A stretch of 64,000 nucleotides of DNA. Origin: Leptothrix sp. (in: b-proteobacteria). GTDB taxonomy: Bacteria > Pseudomonadota > Gammaproteobacteria > Burkholderiales > Burkholderiaceae_C. The position numbers and the translations under genes were made by a program. The DNA lies in the NCBI GenBank assembly GCA_013822685.1, contig PNKV01000020.1, forward strand, positions 24,239 through 88,238, in the 5' to 3' direction. Below, piece after piece: positions 44,265 to 53,614 of this stretch (position 1 is its first letter; each line of letters begins with the position of its first letter). The notes below the pieces were generated by a model, which was not told the origin of the DNA, did no database searches, and saw only the letters and a program-made list of their open reading frames with translations.

Positions 44265-45236
44265 TCAGAACAGCGCCATGCTCAGTTTGCGGCGGTACTG
44301 GTCAATGACGGGATCGGCGCTGGCGACCTCGTGCTTGCCGGCGATCTCCAGCTTGCCTTTGGTGTCGGCAGGGGCGGCCGTGGCCGGCTTGGCGGGGGCC
44401 TTGGGCACGGGCTTGGTCATCACTTCCAGGATGGCCACGTAGGTCTTGCGGGCCAGCTCGTCGGACCAGGTCTTGTCACGCATGATGATTTCCAGCAGCT
44501 CGTCCATGGCCTGGGTGAACAGGCCGACGGCGAAGTGCTGTTGCGCCAGCTCGAAGCGGGCAGCGAAATCACGTTTGTTGGCGGCAATGGCGTCGGCCAG
44601 CACCGCGGCGGGCCGCAGGTCGGGCGCGGTTTGCGCCGCCTTGATGTAGCGGCCAAAGGCGGCCACGCGGGGCTCGGCCAGCAGGCCGGTGGCGCGTGCG
44701 GCGATCGGCTCGAACACGCTGGCCGCTGCCGCAGGGTTGCCTTGGGCCAGCAACAGTTTGATCAGGTCGTAGCGGGCTTCGTCGTTGCCGGGGTCGCGGG
44801 CCAGGGCGTCTTCCAGCAGATCAAGCGCGGAGGCGGTGTCACCTACGGCGGCCAGTTGCTCGGCCTCCAGGGTCTCGGCCTCGGAGGTGAGGGCGCCCTC
44901 GCTGGGCACGTGCTTGTCCAGGAACTCGCGGATCTGCGCTTCGGGCAAGGCGCCCACAAAGCCGTCCACCGGTTGGCCGCCCACGAACATCACGCAAAAG
45001 GGGATGGATCGCACGCCGAACATCTCGGACAACTGGCCGGCGATCTCTTGTTGCTCGTCGGCGTTCAGCTTGGCCAGCTGAAAGCGCCCCGCGTAGTCGA
45101 CTTCGAGCTTCTCCAGCACCGGGCCCAGCGCCTTGCAGGGGCCACACCAAGGGGCCCAGATGTCCAGCAAGATGGGCTGTTGGGCAGAGCCGGCCAGCAG
45201 GTCGGTTTCAAAGTTCTCGAGGGTGATATCGATCAT
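44265..45236 (-). CDS. cnoX: Thioredoxin-domain co-chaperone (chaperedoxin)
   Basis: 323 aa (YbbN family). The N-terminal thioredoxin domain has APWCGPCKAL (Cys31, Cys34) and the cis-Pro context RSIPFCVMFVGG; the C-terminal part is a TPR-type helical repeat (YDLIKLLLAQG, AARFELAQQHFAVG). CnoX protects substrates from oxidation and hands them to GroEL/DnaK. The active-site CGPC is intact, unlike E. coli CnoX, whose motif is degenerate, so this copy may keep reductase activity. First gene of the cnoX-hydrolase-sseA operon, divergent from purE. Confidence 0.92.
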   Translation of the reverse strand: MIDITLENFETDLLAGSAQQPILLDIWAPWCGPCKALGPVLEKLEVDYAGRFQLAKLNADEQQEIAGQLSEMFGVRSIPFCVMFVGGQPVDGFVGALPEAQIREFLDKHVPSEGALTSEAETLEAEQLAAVGDTASALDLLEDALARDPGNDEARYDLIKLLLAQGNPAAAASVFEPIAARATGLLAEPRVAAFGRYIKAAQTAPDLRPAAVLADAIAANKRDFAARFELAQQHFAVGLFTQAMDELLEIIMRDKTWSDELARKTYVAILEVMTKPVPKAPAKPATAAPADTKGKLEIAGKHEVASADPVIDQYRRKLSMALF

Positions 45237-45285
45237 GGTGGCAGCAAGCGCCTAAAATTGCAGGTTTTACAGCGAGGAGCGAGCC

Positions 45286-45795
45286 GTGAACAACGCGACT
45301 CCCTTGATTGGCGTGGTGATGGGTTCCAGCAGTGACTGGGACGTGATGCGCCATGCAGCCGACATTCTCACCGAGTTCGGTGTCCCCTTCGAGGCGAAGG
45401 TGGTTTCAGCCCACCGCATGCCCGATGACATGTTCGCCTATGCCGAGGCGGCGCGCCAGCGTGGTTTGGTGGCCATCATCGCGGGGGCGGGCGGCGCGGC
45501 CCACCTGCCCGGCATGCTGGCGGCCAAGACCACCGTGCCCGTGCTGGGCGTGCCCGTGCCTTCGCGCCACCTGCAGGGCGTCGATTCCCTGCATTCCATC
45601 GTGCAGATGCCCAAGGGCATCCCTGTGGCCACCTTTGCCATCGGCACCGCCGGGGCTGGCAACGCGGCCCTGTTCGCGGTGGCCATGCTGGCCCAGAACG
45701 ATGCCGGTTTGCGCGATGCCCTGGAGGCGTTCCGCGCCCGCCAGACCGAGGTCGCCCGCAACATGACCCAAGACCTGAGCCTGGACCCCAAATGA
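45286..45795 (+). CDS. purE: 5-(carboxyamino)imidazole ribonucleotide mutase
   Basis: 169 aa from GTG 45286, preceded by AGGAG 7-10 nt upstream; an internal ATG lies at 45319. Class I PurE converts N5-CAIR to CAIR. Motifs are [19 protein letters not shown] and [13 protein letters not shown]. Its stop overlaps purK by 4 nt (ATGA). Confidence 0.96.
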   Translation: MNNATPLIGVVMGSSSDWDVMRHAADILTEFGVPFEAKVVSAHRMPDDMFAYAEAARQRGLVAIIAGAGGAAHLPGMLAAKTTVPVLGVPVPSRHLQGVDSLHSIVQMPKGIPVATFAIGTAGAGNAALFAVAMLAQNDAGLRDALEAFRARQTEVARNMTQDLSLDPK

Positions 45796-46964
45796 CGATG
45801 CGTGACGTGATCCTGCCCGGCGCCACCCTGGGCGTGCTGGGCGGCGGCCAATTGGGCCGCATGTTCGTGCACGCCGCCCAGTCCATGGGTTACGCCACGG
45901 CGGTGCTCGACCCCGATCCCGCCAGCCCGGCCGGCCTGGTGTCGCACCACCATCTGAAAGCCGACTACCTGGATGCCGCTGCGCTGGCTGAATTGGCCAA
46001 GCTGTGCGCGGCCGTCACCACCGAGTTCGAGAACGTGCCTGCCCAGGCCCTGAATGCCCTGGCGAAAACGCGCCCGGTGGCCCCCGCCGGCGCAGCCGTG
46101 CTGGTCTGCCAGGACCGCGCCCTTGAGAAAGCCCACTTCGTGGCCAGCGGCGTGCCCTGCGCGCCCCACGCCCTGATCGAAACGCCCGAGCAACTGGCCG
46201 CCATCAGCGATGACCTGCTGCCCGGCATCCTCAAAACGGCCCGCCTGGGTTACGACGGCAAGGGCCAAGTCCGCATCAAGACCCGGGCCGAGCTGGCCCA
46301 GGCATGGGACGAACTCAAGCGCGTGCCCTGCCTGCTGGAAAAGATGCTGCCTCTGGACTTCGAAGTCAGCGTCATCGTGGCGCGTGGCCGTGATGGCCAG
46401 ATCGTGCACTTCCCCGTCCAGCACAACCTGCACCGCGACGGCATCCTGGCCGTGACCACGGTGCCCGCCCCGGGCGTCAGCGAGGCCCTGTCCGCGCAGG
46501 TCATCAACGCCGCGCAAACCCTGGCCGCGTCACTGAACTACGTCGGCGTGCTCTGCGTGGAGTTTTTCATCTTGCAGGACGGCAGCCTGGTTGCCAACGA
46601 GATGGCGCCGCGCCCGCACAACTCAGGCCACCACACCATCGATGCCTGCGACGTCTCGCAGTTTGAGATGCAGGTGCGCGCCATGACCGGCCTGCCCCTG
46701 GTGGCGCCGCAACTGCACAGCCCTTGCTTCATGCTCAACCTGTTGGGCGACCTGTGGTTTGACGATGCGGCACCCACCGTGCAATGCGAGCCCGACTGGG
46801 CCGCGGTGCTGGCCTTGCCCGGCACCCACCTGCACCTGTATGGCAAAACGGACGCCCGCCGCGCCCGCAAGATGGGCCATTTGACGGTGACTGGCACCAC
46901 CGCCGACCTTGCGCTTGACGTGGCCTTGAAATCGGCGGCCATCCTCGGCATCGAGTCTTTCTAA
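45792..46964 (+). CDS. purK: 5-(carboxyamino)imidazole ribonucleotide synthase
   Basis: 390 aa, ATP-grasp enzyme that makes N5-CAIR from AIR, bicarbonate and [12 protein letters not shown] at the N-terminus, [18 protein letters not shown] (ATP-binding loop), [13 protein letters not shown] with [18 protein letters not shown], and a C-terminal hammerhead domain with HLYGK. Coupled to purE. Confidence 0.96.
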   Translation: MTMRDVILPGATLGVLGGGQLGRMFVHAAQSMGYATAVLDPDPASPAGLVSHHHLKADYLDAAALAELAKLCAAVTTEFENVPAQALNALAKTRPVAPAGAAVLVCQDRALEKAHFVASGVPCAPHALIETPEQLAAISDDLLPGILKTARLGYDGKGQVRIKTRAELAQAWDELKRVPCLLEKMLPLDFEVSVIVARGRDGQIVHFPVQHNLHRDGILAVTTVPAPGVSEALSAQVINAAQTLAASLNYVGVLCVEFFILQDGSLVANEMAPRPHNSGHHTIDACDVSQFEMQVRAMTGLPLVAPQLHSPCFMLNLLGDLWFDDAAPTVQCEPDWAAVLALPGTHLHLYGKTDARRARKMGHLTVTGTTADLALDVALKSAAILGIESF

Positions 46965-46974
46965 ACTGCCCTCC

Positions 46975-48036
46975 ATGCGATTGCTCGATCCCGCCACCCA
47001 GCCCGACGCCATTGAACAAGCTGCTCAACGCCTCGCCGATGGCGGCCTGCTGGCCCTGCCCACCGAAACCGTCTATGGCCTGGGTGCCCGCGCTGACGAT
47101 GACGCCGCCGTGGCCCGCATCTTCCAGGCCAAGGGCCGGCCGGCCAACCATCCGCTGATCGTGCACGTGGCCAATGCCGAAGCCGCCTGGCAGTTCGCCT
47201 CGGCTGTGCCTTTGGTGGCGCAGCAACTGATGGACCGCTTCTGGCCCGGCCCCCTGACCGTGATCGTGCCCCGCGCGCACGGCATGGCCGCCGCCTCGGC
47301 GGGCGGGCAGGACACTATTGGCCTGCGCTGTCCGGATCACCCCGTGGCCCTGAGGCTGTTGCAAGCTGCGGCGCGTTTGGGCGTGATGGGCGTGGCCGCG
47401 CCCAGCGCCAACCGTTTCGGCCGCATCAGCCCCACGCGCGCCGAGCATGTGGTGGACGAGTTCAAGGACCAGGGCGAAGGCCTGGACGAAGTCTGGGTGC
47501 TGCAAGGCGGTCTGTGCGACGTGGGCATCGAATCCACCATCGTCGATTGCACGCGCGCCCACCCCGTCATCCTGCGCCCCGGCCGCCTGACCCGCGACGA
47601 GATCGAAGCCGCCGCTGGCGAGCCCGTGGGCCTGTCCACCCCCGAAGCCCCGGACGCCGATGCGCCACGGGCCTCCGGCACCTTGGTCGCCCACTACGCG
47701 CCGCGCGCCAAGCTGCGCCTGATGAGCGACACCCAACTGTCGTCTGCCCTGGACCTGATCGAACCCGAGTTGACCGCCAAGGCGCTGGCCAACAAAGCAG
47801 CTACCCCGCCCGGCATCGCCGTGTACTCGCGCAGCCTGTGGGCGCACCGCCCGGCCAGCCCCGGCGTGGTGCAGCGCGCCATGCCCGCCGACGCCATCAG
47901 CGCCGCGCACCACCTGTTTTCTGACCTGCGCGAGCTCGATGCCCTGGGCGTGGACCTGATCTGGGTTGAAAAACCCCCGGTTGACCCCGTGTGGGACGGC
48001 GTGCGCGACCGGCTGGCCCGCGCGGCGGCTGCTTAA
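46975..48036 (+). CDS. sua5: Threonylcarbamoyl-AMP synthase (Sua5-type)
   Basis: 353 aa. N-terminal YrdC domain with LPTETVYGLGARADDD, KGRPANHPLIVH, RFWPGPLTV and GVAAPSANRFGRISPT; the C-terminal ~110 residues are the extra Sua5 domain, with HYAPRAKLRLM at the start. Together with TsaB (also in this window), TsaD and TsaE it makes t6A on ANN-decoding tRNAs. It starts 10 nt after purK, so it is probably in the same operon. Confidence 0.94.
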   Translation: MRLLDPATQPDAIEQAAQRLADGGLLALPTETVYGLGARADDDAAVARIFQAKGRPANHPLIVHVANAEAAWQFASAVPLVAQQLMDRFWPGPLTVIVPRAHGMAAASAGGQDTIGLRCPDHPVALRLLQAAARLGVMGVAAPSANRFGRISPTRAEHVVDEFKDQGEGLDEVWVLQGGLCDVGIESTIVDCTRAHPVILRPGRLTRDEIEAAAGEPVGLSTPEAPDADAPRASGTLVAHYAPRAKLRLMSDTQLSSALDLIEPELTAKALANKAATPPGIAVYSRSLWAHRPASPGVVQRAMPADAISAAHHLFSDLRELDALGVDLIWVEKPPVDPVWDGVRDRLARAAAA

Positions 48037-48064
48037 CACCCCCTTAACACCCCCTTAACACCCG
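48032..48064 (+). repeat. Three tandem 11-bp direct repeats with TTAACA core
   Basis: CTTAACACCCC occurs twice and CTTAACACCCG once, end to end, starting inside the sua5 stop region. The unit repeats every 11 bp, with TTAACA at 48033, 48044 and 48055. This phasing is typical of OmpR/PhoB-family regulator boxes and lies 64 nt before the lipoprotein start, so it could be an operator. It could equally be a simple slippage duplication. Confidence 0.8.
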
Positions 48065-48127
48065 CACAGCGCGACTCTAGTAAGCTTCGGCCCTGCTCGA
48101 TCGCCCCTCATCTCTTTTGGAGTGTCC

Positions 48128-49531
48128 ATGTTCCGCATCCCTGATACCGCTCAACTCCTGAAGCCTTCAAGCCGCACCACGGTGGCCGTGGCCGCCTGTT
48201 TGGGCGCGGCTGCGTTGGTGGCGGGGTGTGGGGGGGGGGACCGGGTCAAGTCTTTCCAGCCCCAGCAGATCATCGCGTTCGGGGATGAGAACAGTGCGTT
48301 TGATGACACCGCGACCGAGTCTGCGGCGACGGCCCGTTTGGTTGATTTCGGCCAGGCCAATGTTCCTTATGCAGCCCGGTACACCGTCAACGTGGTAGCC
48401 AATGCGCAGTTCCTGTGCAAGGTCGGCAAGCCTGACAAGGCCGCGCGCGCCGGTTGTGTGAAACCGTCTCCCAGTAGTGACCCAGATGTCTTGTTGAATA
48501 CCGATTACCCAGGGTATCCCAACTCAACCTCGGTATTCCTGCCCCAGATCAGCGAAACTCAGTTCCGTCTGGACAGTTCTATCCCGATCATCGGTGAGGT
48601 GGAAACCGGCGAACTCACCGGCGCGATTCCAGGTACCACCCCCAGTCCGGTTTACCGCAGCACCGACCACCTTTATTACTGCTCAGTTGATTTCGCAGCC
48701 AACGTTGGCAATTGGGTGCAACTGCTGGCCCACGACTTTGGCGCAGGCCTGAGCTTGGGCGGCAGCGCCGGTTGTCCTCAGGATTCGGGCAATGGCCGTT
48801 CCTATGCCGCCTGGGGTGCCAAGGTCGATGACGTGGAAGCCCAGGTGAATGCCAACCTTGGTGCGTTGCGCGATGGCGTGTTGGTCACCATGCTGGCCGG
48901 TCAGCACGATATCCTGGCCAGTTGGGACGCCGTTCAGCTCGGCGGTGATCAGGTGACGGCCTTGAGGCTCATGCGCGATAAGGGTGCGCAACTGGGCAGG
49001 GTCATCAACACCATCGTGGGGACCGGTGCGCGGGTGGTTTACCTAACCGTGCCCGACATGGGCAAAGCACCGAAGATCGCGGCCAATCCAGCCTTGGCCA
49101 CGGCTTTGACGCAAGCCTTTAATGAAGGCTATGAAAACGCTGGCGGCTTGGTCTTGAGCGTGCTCACCAATGGCCACAAGATCGTCAAGGTCGATGGTTT
49201 CACCCAGATCAACAATGTAGCGGCCAGCGGCAGTTATGTAACCGCCACGTCGGCTTGTCAAACGAGCCCATCCCTGGTCAAGTTGCCCAATGGCACGACG
49301 GTTGAAGATGCGGCCAATGCTGGCGGCTGGTCGGATACTATGAAGGCCAAGGCCTTGCTGCTCAATTGCACCTCCAACAATCTGAAAGTGGAAACTGCGG
49401 GCACATCTACCGCCGAAGAGGTTCGAGCCTACTTTGGCAGGTACCTCTGGGCTGACGACTCGCACCTGTCTCCAATCGGTCATTCCGCCCTGGCCGCCCT
49501 GGCCATCGCCCGCGTCCGCGATCAGCTCTGA
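48128..49531 (+). CDS. GDSL/SGNH-like lipoprotein with altered catalytic blocks
   Basis: 467 aa from ATG 48128 (TTTTGGAG upstream). A lipoprotein signal ends at LVAG|C (Cys34), followed at once by Gly-Gly-Gly encoded by a G10 run. The fold resembles SGNH/GDSL esterases: block I reads AFGDENSAF (residue 54 is Glu where the nucleophile Ser normally sits), block III reads LAGQHDILA (His instead of Asn), and block V keeps the D/H pair (DDSHLS, Asp443/His446). Thus it may be catalytically inert, or may use another residue (Ser56). Cell-surface or periplasmic; role unknown. Convergent with semiSWEET (10-nt overlap). Confidence 0.7.
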   Translation: MFRIPDTAQLLKPSSRTTVAVAACLGAAALVAGCGGGDRVKSFQPQQIIAFGDENSAFDDTATESAATARLVDFGQANVPYAARYTVNVVANAQFLCKVGKPDKAARAGCVKPSPSSDPDVLLNTDYPGYPNSTSVFLPQISETQFRLDSSIPIIGEVETGELTGAIPGTTPSPVYRSTDHLYYCSVDFAANVGNWVQLLAHDFGAGLSLGGSAGCPQDSGNGRSYAAWGAKVDDVEAQVNANLGALRDGVLVTMLAGQHDILASWDAVQLGGDQVTALRLMRDKGAQLGRVINTIVGTGARVVYLTVPDMGKAPKIAANPALATALTQAFNEGYENAGGLVLSVLTNGHKIVKVDGFTQINNVAASGSYVTATSACQTSPSLVKLPNGTTVEDAANAGGWSDTMKAKALLLNCTSNNLKVETAGTSTAEEVRAYFGRYLWADDSHLSPIGHSALAALAIARVRDQL

Positions 49532-49830
49532 TCATCCCTGCGCATGTAGCGCACCTTCATCCCCAGGATGGCCACGGCCAGACTGAGGGTGATGACATTG
49601 GCCACCGTCATGGGCCACGAGCCCAGGGCCAGGCCGTAAATCAGCCACAGCAGCACGCCCACCGTGAAGGCGCTGTACATCCCCAATGAGATCCCGCTGA
49701 CATCGCGCGTGCGAAAGGTCAGCAGGGCCTGAGGGATGAAGGAGCCGGTGGTCAGCATGGCGGCCGCCGAGCCAATGGTCTCCACGCACATGGGGTCCAG
49801 ATAGGTCACCAGGTTCTGAAGCGCGTTCAT
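49522..49830 (-). CDS. SemiSWEET-type transporter
   Basis: 102 aa, three transmembrane helices with the PQ motif in TTGSFIPQ and the sequence TFRTRDVSGISLGMY of SemiSWEET sugar transporters, which work as dimers. The ATG at 49830 overlaps the dacB stop (ATGA); 6 codons further upstream have no support. Substrate (small sugars) is inferred from the family. Confidence 0.88.
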   Translation of the reverse strand: MNALQNLVTYLDPMCVETIGSAAAMLTTGSFIPQALLTFRTRDVSGISLGMYSAFTVGVLLWLIYGLALGSWPMTVANVITLSLAVAILGMKVRYMRRDDQS

Positions 49831-51377
49831 TGGTCGTGCGCCGTCCACTCGACCAGCGCTTTCAGCAAAGGCCGGGCGGTGTCGGCCTTGGCGTCGTTGA
49901 CCACGCCCACCACCACGTAACGTCGTCCCGAGTTGCCCAGTGCCACGCCGGCCACCGAGGCCACGCCGTCCAGCGAGCCGGTTTTCAGGTGGGCCCGGCC
50001 TGCGGCCGAGGTCATCCTGCGCGCCGTGCCATCCACGCCCGCCATGGGCAAAGAGGCCAGCAGGTCAGGCATGGCCGGGCTGGCCCACAGCGCCTGCAGC
50101 CAGCGCCCCACGCACGCGGCCGAGGCCTGCTCAGTGCGGGACAAGCCCGAGCCGTTGTCCATCAACAGCGCTCCGTTGCCACAGGGCGATGTGCCCGTGG
50201 CCGGGTCCCAGGTGGCCTGCACCACGTGTGTCGTCACCCGGGCGCGGGCGGCATCCAGGGTCGCGGGCCCCATCGGGCCGGTTCCAGTCGGAGCGGCGTC
50301 GCGGCCCAGGGTCACGAACAACTGCCGGGCCATCACGTTGTTGCTGAACTTGTTGATGTCGCGCACCACCGTGGCCAGCGGGGGCGACTCCCAGGTGAAC
50401 CAGACGGGCATCTCCGCAGGCCAGGGGCCCCCTGGTTGGACCTGGCCTTTCAGCAGGCCGCCAGCGCGGCGCCACGCCGTGTCCAGCACGCGCTCGGTGT
50501 GGTCTTGCTCTTCGCCGCCGGGCCAGTGCAAGGGCCAATCGCGTTCGCCGCAGGCGGTGGGGTAGCGGCCCTTCAGGGTGAAGGTCCAGCCCGATCCGGG
50601 CGGCGGGTCTGGGCGCAATTGCAAGCTCATGGACTCGCGCCAGTCACTGCAGATCGCCTTGTCGTCCAGCGGCACTTTGGCGTCCAGGCGAACACCGCGC
50701 AACTCCGGCTCCATGCTGATCCTGGCCCAGCCTGGGTTGGCCACGTCGGGGCGCAGTCTCAAGGTCAGGGCCTGGTGGCCGATCAGGAGCGCGTCAGGAC
50801 CGGCGTTGTGGGGCTTCAAGGGCAGGTTGTCAAACGCGCTGGCATCGTGCACGGGCACGGCCGCAAAAGCGGATCGGTCCAGCAGCCAGTCGCCGTGGAT
50901 GTCGCGAAGGCCGGCGGCGCGCAGGCGCGTCATCATCAGCGCCACCCGCTCGATCACCAGGCTGGGGTCGCCATCGCCGCGCATCAGCAGCGGCCCTTCC
51001 AGCACGCCATCGGGCCGCAAGCGGCCACCCAGCGCCAATTGGGTGCGCCAGGTGAAGGCAGGCCCCAGGGTTTGCAATGCCACACCAGTGGTGAAGAGTT
51101 TCATCACCGAGGCCATGTGGCGGGCCGAGTCGGCATCCACGCTGAGCCGGGCAGGCCCGCCCTCGACCGGCAGCACCAGCATCGACACGGCGCCTGCGGG
51201 CAATTGGGCGGTTTGCAAAGCCTGTTGCAGGGCCGGCGGCCAGGGCGGGGCCTCGTTCGCCAGCACGGCAGGCTCGGTCATGGGCTGGGCGGCCGCGCCC
51301 AAGGGCGCCAAAAGCAGCGCCAGGACAAGGGCGCCCAACCTGGGCGGGGAGGGGCGATGGGGGCAAGTGACCTTCAT
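49827..51377 (-). CDS. dacB: D-alanyl-D-alanine carboxypeptidase/endopeptidase (PBP4)
   Basis: 516 aa with a signal peptide ending near AAAQ. Penicillin-binding motifs are SVMK (Ser90, Lys93), SNN in NKFSNNVMARQ, and KTG in HLKTGSLDG; the large insert between the first two (PBP4 family) is present. It trims peptidoglycan peptides in the periplasm. It is coupled to semiSWEET and divergent from tsaB by 41 nt. Confidence 0.94.
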   Translation of the reverse strand: MKVTCPHRPSPPRLGALVLALLLAPLGAAAQPMTEPAVLANEAPPWPPALQQALQTAQLPAGAVSMLVLPVEGGPARLSVDADSARHMASVMKLFTTGVALQTLGPAFTWRTQLALGGRLRPDGVLEGPLLMRGDGDPSLVIERVALMMTRLRAAGLRDIHGDWLLDRSAFAAVPVHDASAFDNLPLKPHNAGPDALLIGHQALTLRLRPDVANPGWARISMEPELRGVRLDAKVPLDDKAICSDWRESMSLQLRPDPPPGSGWTFTLKGRYPTACGERDWPLHWPGGEEQDHTERVLDTAWRRAGGLLKGQVQPGGPWPAEMPVWFTWESPPLATVVRDINKFSNNVMARQLFVTLGRDAAPTGTGPMGPATLDAARARVTTHVVQATWDPATGTSPCGNGALLMDNGSGLSRTEQASAACVGRWLQALWASPAMPDLLASLPMAGVDGTARRMTSAAGRAHLKTGSLDGVASVAGVALGNSGRRYVVVGVVNDAKADTARPLLKALVEWTAHDQ

Positions 51378-51418
51378 GGTTGCATCATAGAAGGGCGGCG
51401 TTGGCTACACTCCCGGCC

Positions 51419-52189
51419 ATGTCGCCTGTTGATCCGATTTCTCCTTTGCCCGCCGCTGCCTCTGCCCTGGCCACACCGCGCCTGCTGGTGCTGGACACGG
51501 CGACCGAGGTGGTGCACCTGGCCCTGGTGCAGGGCGACCAGGTGCAGACCCTGTCAGTGGAGGGTGGTGCCCAGGCCTCCAGCACCACCTTGCCGGCGCT
51601 GCAAAAGCTGGTGGCCGACGCGGGCCTGGCCTGGGCGCAACTGGATGCCATTGCTTTTGGCCGCGGCCCGGGTGCTTTCACGGGGCTGCGCACGGCCTGC
51701 TCCCTGGCGCAAGGCCTGGCGTTGGCTGCCGCCTGCCCTGTCATCTCGCTGGATACCTTGATGGCCGTGGCGGAAGACGCCCGCCAATCCGACCCCGCCG
51801 CCTGGTCCGAGGGCGACACCTTGTGGGTGGCCCAGGATGCCCGCATGGGCGAGTTGTACGTGGCCGCCTACCGCTGGCAAGGCACGCATTGGCACGCCGA
51901 GACCGAGCCCAGCCTGTGGGCCCTGGGCGTGCCCCGTGACCGTTGGGCTGACGCTCCCGGCCTGCAGCGCGTGGCCGGCAATGCCCTGTTGGCGCACCCG
52001 GCGGCTTTCGATGGGCTGACCCAGGCCACTTGGCCGCAGGCCGCGCCCCAAGGCGCTGCCCTGGCCGCCCTGGCCCGGCAAGCCTGGGGACGTGGTGAGG
52101 TGCTGGACGCCGCCCTGGCCCTGCCTTTGTACGTGCGAGACAAAGTGGCGCAAACCACCGCCGAGCGCCTCGCGGCCAAGCGCGCTTGA
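51419..52189 (+). CDS. tsaB: tRNA threonylcarbamoyladenosine biosynthesis protein TsaB
   Basis: 256 aa. An ASKHA-type ATPase-like fold with LLVLDTATEVVHLAL, GRGPGAFTGLRTACSLAQGLA and LDTLMAVAED; partner of TsaD in making t6A. ATG 51419 is chosen; the frame extends slightly upstream to 51380 without similarity. It is followed 16 nt later by rimI, a classical pairing. Confidence 0.93.
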   Translation: MSPVDPISPLPAAASALATPRLLVLDTATEVVHLALVQGDQVQTLSVEGGAQASSTTLPALQKLVADAGLAWAQLDAIAFGRGPGAFTGLRTACSLAQGLALAAACPVISLDTLMAVAEDARQSDPAAWSEGDTLWVAQDARMGELYVAAYRWQGTHWHAETEPSLWALGVPRDRWADAPGLQRVAGNALLAHPAAFDGLTQATWPQAAPQGAALAALARQAWGRGEVLDAALALPLYVRDKVAQTTAERLAAKRA

Positions 52190-52205
52190 GCGCGACAATC
52201 CCACC

Positions 52206-52730
52206 ATGTCTGCGCATTCAAGCTCATTCTCTTCACTCGCTCCGTCCGCCGAGGCAACCGCCTTCGCCGACCGGGCCATGACCGAGGACGACATCCCCGC
52301 CGTGCTCGAGATGGAGCGCCTGGCCTGCCCGCATCCGGCGCACGCCTGGTCTGAAGACAACTACCGATCCTCCTTGCGCAGTGGTTACTGGACGCGGGTG
52401 CGCACCCACATCGGCACAGGCCAGATCGTGGGCGTGTGCGTTGCCATGGACGGCGTCGACGAGATGCACTTGCTCAACATCGCGGTCGACAAAGGCTGGC
52501 ACGGGACCGGCCTGGCGCGTGGCCTGCTGGGCGCCCTTTACGCGTCGTGCCGACAGGCGGGCGTGCCCTTGTTGTGGTTGGAAGTGCGCCCTTCCAACGA
52601 ACGCGCGCTGGCGGTGTACCGGCGCCAAGGCTTTGTCGAAGTCGGCGTGCGCAAGGGCTACTACCCCGCACCCGGCGGCCGCGAAGACGCCTTGGTGATG
52701 CGCCTGGACTTGAAGGCGGCCCACGCATGA
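52206..52730 (+). CDS. rimI: Ribosomal-protein-S18-alanine N-acetyltransferase
   Basis: 174 aa, GNAT fold. RAMTEDDIPAVLEMERLACPHPAHAWSE-type start, the acetyl-CoA loop reads VDKGWHGTGLARGLL, and the C-terminus has LEVRPSNERALAVYRRQGF. It acetylates the N-terminal Ala of S18. It follows tsaB and its stop overlaps the next gene by 4 nt. The first ~20 residues are Ser/Ala-rich, a longer N-terminus than E. coli RimI. Confidence 0.92.
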   Translation: MSAHSSSFSSLAPSAEATAFADRAMTEDDIPAVLEMERLACPHPAHAWSEDNYRSSLRSGYWTRVRTHIGTGQIVGVCVAMDGVDEMHLLNIAVDKGWHGTGLARGLLGALYASCRQAGVPLLWLEVRPSNERALAVYRRQGFVEVGVRKGYYPAPGGREDALVMRLDLKAAHA

Positions 52731-53614
52731 GCTGGTCCGAGCGCCAGCGCGCCATGCTGCGCGAAATGGGCATCCCCGCATTCTGGCCGGTCCCGCCTGA
52801 GGCGCCAGTGGAAGAAGCGCCGATGGTGGTGTCCACCCATGAGCAGGCACCCGCCGTGCGAGCCGCCATGCCGGCAGAGCTCGCCCCGGTCCTGGCACGG
52901 CCACCCGCTGCTCTGCCCCCCGCCGCCGCACCCTCGGCCAAGCCGGCTCGCCCCGAAGCCAAGCCCCCGGTGTCCATCGCCGCAGCGGCCAGCGCTGGCA
53001 TGGAGGCCATCCTGCGCGAGCGCCCCGAGGGCATCGACCAAATGGACTGGGCCACCCTGCGCCAGACCGTCGCTGGCTGCACCGCCTGCGGCCTCTGCGA
53101 AGGCCGCCAACAGACCGTGTTTGGCTTGGGCCATGAGCAGGCCAGCGTGATGATCATCGGCGAAGCGCCCGGTGAGCAGGAAGACCGCCAGGGCGAGCCT
53201 TTCGTGGGCCGCGCCGGCCAGTTGCTCGACCGCATGCTCAGCCCCATCCGCCTGACCCGCACCGAGGCCGAAGCGAGCAGCCAGGTCTTCATCGCCAACG
53301 TGCTCAAGTGCCGCCCGCCGGGCAACCGCAACCCGCTGCCGGCTGAAGTCGCGCAGTGCGAGCCTTACCTGATGCGCCAGATCGCGATGGTCCAACCGCG
53401 CGTCATCATCGCCATGGGGCGTTTCGCGGCGCAGTCACTGCTCAAGACCAGCGAGCCCATCGGCCGCCTGCGCGGGCGCCTGCATGAGGTGCAGGGCACG
53501 CCGGTGGTGGTCACGTACCACCCGGCGTATCTGCTGCGCAACCCGGTCGACAAGGGCCTGGTGTGGGATGACCTGTGCCGGGTGCGCGAGCTGTTGACGC
53601 AGCAACCGGCCTGA
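52727..53614 (+). CDS. udg: Uracil-DNA glycosylase, family 4 (iron-sulfur)
   Basis: 295 aa. A variable Ala/Pro-rich N-terminal ~110 residues precedes the domain. Cys pair CTACGLC and a second pair (KCRPPG and QCEPYL) are the 4Fe-4S ligands; GEAPGEQEDRQGEPFVGRAG is the catalytic loop and TYHPAYLLRNP the DNA-binding motif. Removes uracil from DNA. ATGA overlap with rimI; tsaB-rimI-udg form one operon. Confidence 0.93.
   Translation: MSWSERQRAMLREMGIPAFWPVPPEAPVEEAPMVVSTHEQAPAVRAAMPAELAPVLARPPAALPPAAAPSAKPARPEAKPPVSIAAAASAGMEAILRERPEGIDQMDWATLRQTVAGCTACGLCEGRQQTVFGLGHEQASVMIIGEAPGEQEDRQGEPFVGRAGQLLDRMLSPIRLTRTEAEASSQVFIANVLKCRPPGNRNPLPAEVAQCEPYLMRQIAMVQPRVIIAMGRFAAQSLLKTSEPIGRLRGRLHEVQGTPVVVTYHPAYLLRNPVDKGLVWDDLCRVRELLTQQPA

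Noticed and set aside
48032..48064. Possible CRISPR-like array
   Set aside because: The 11-bp units are contiguous with no spacers and only three copies; no cas genes.
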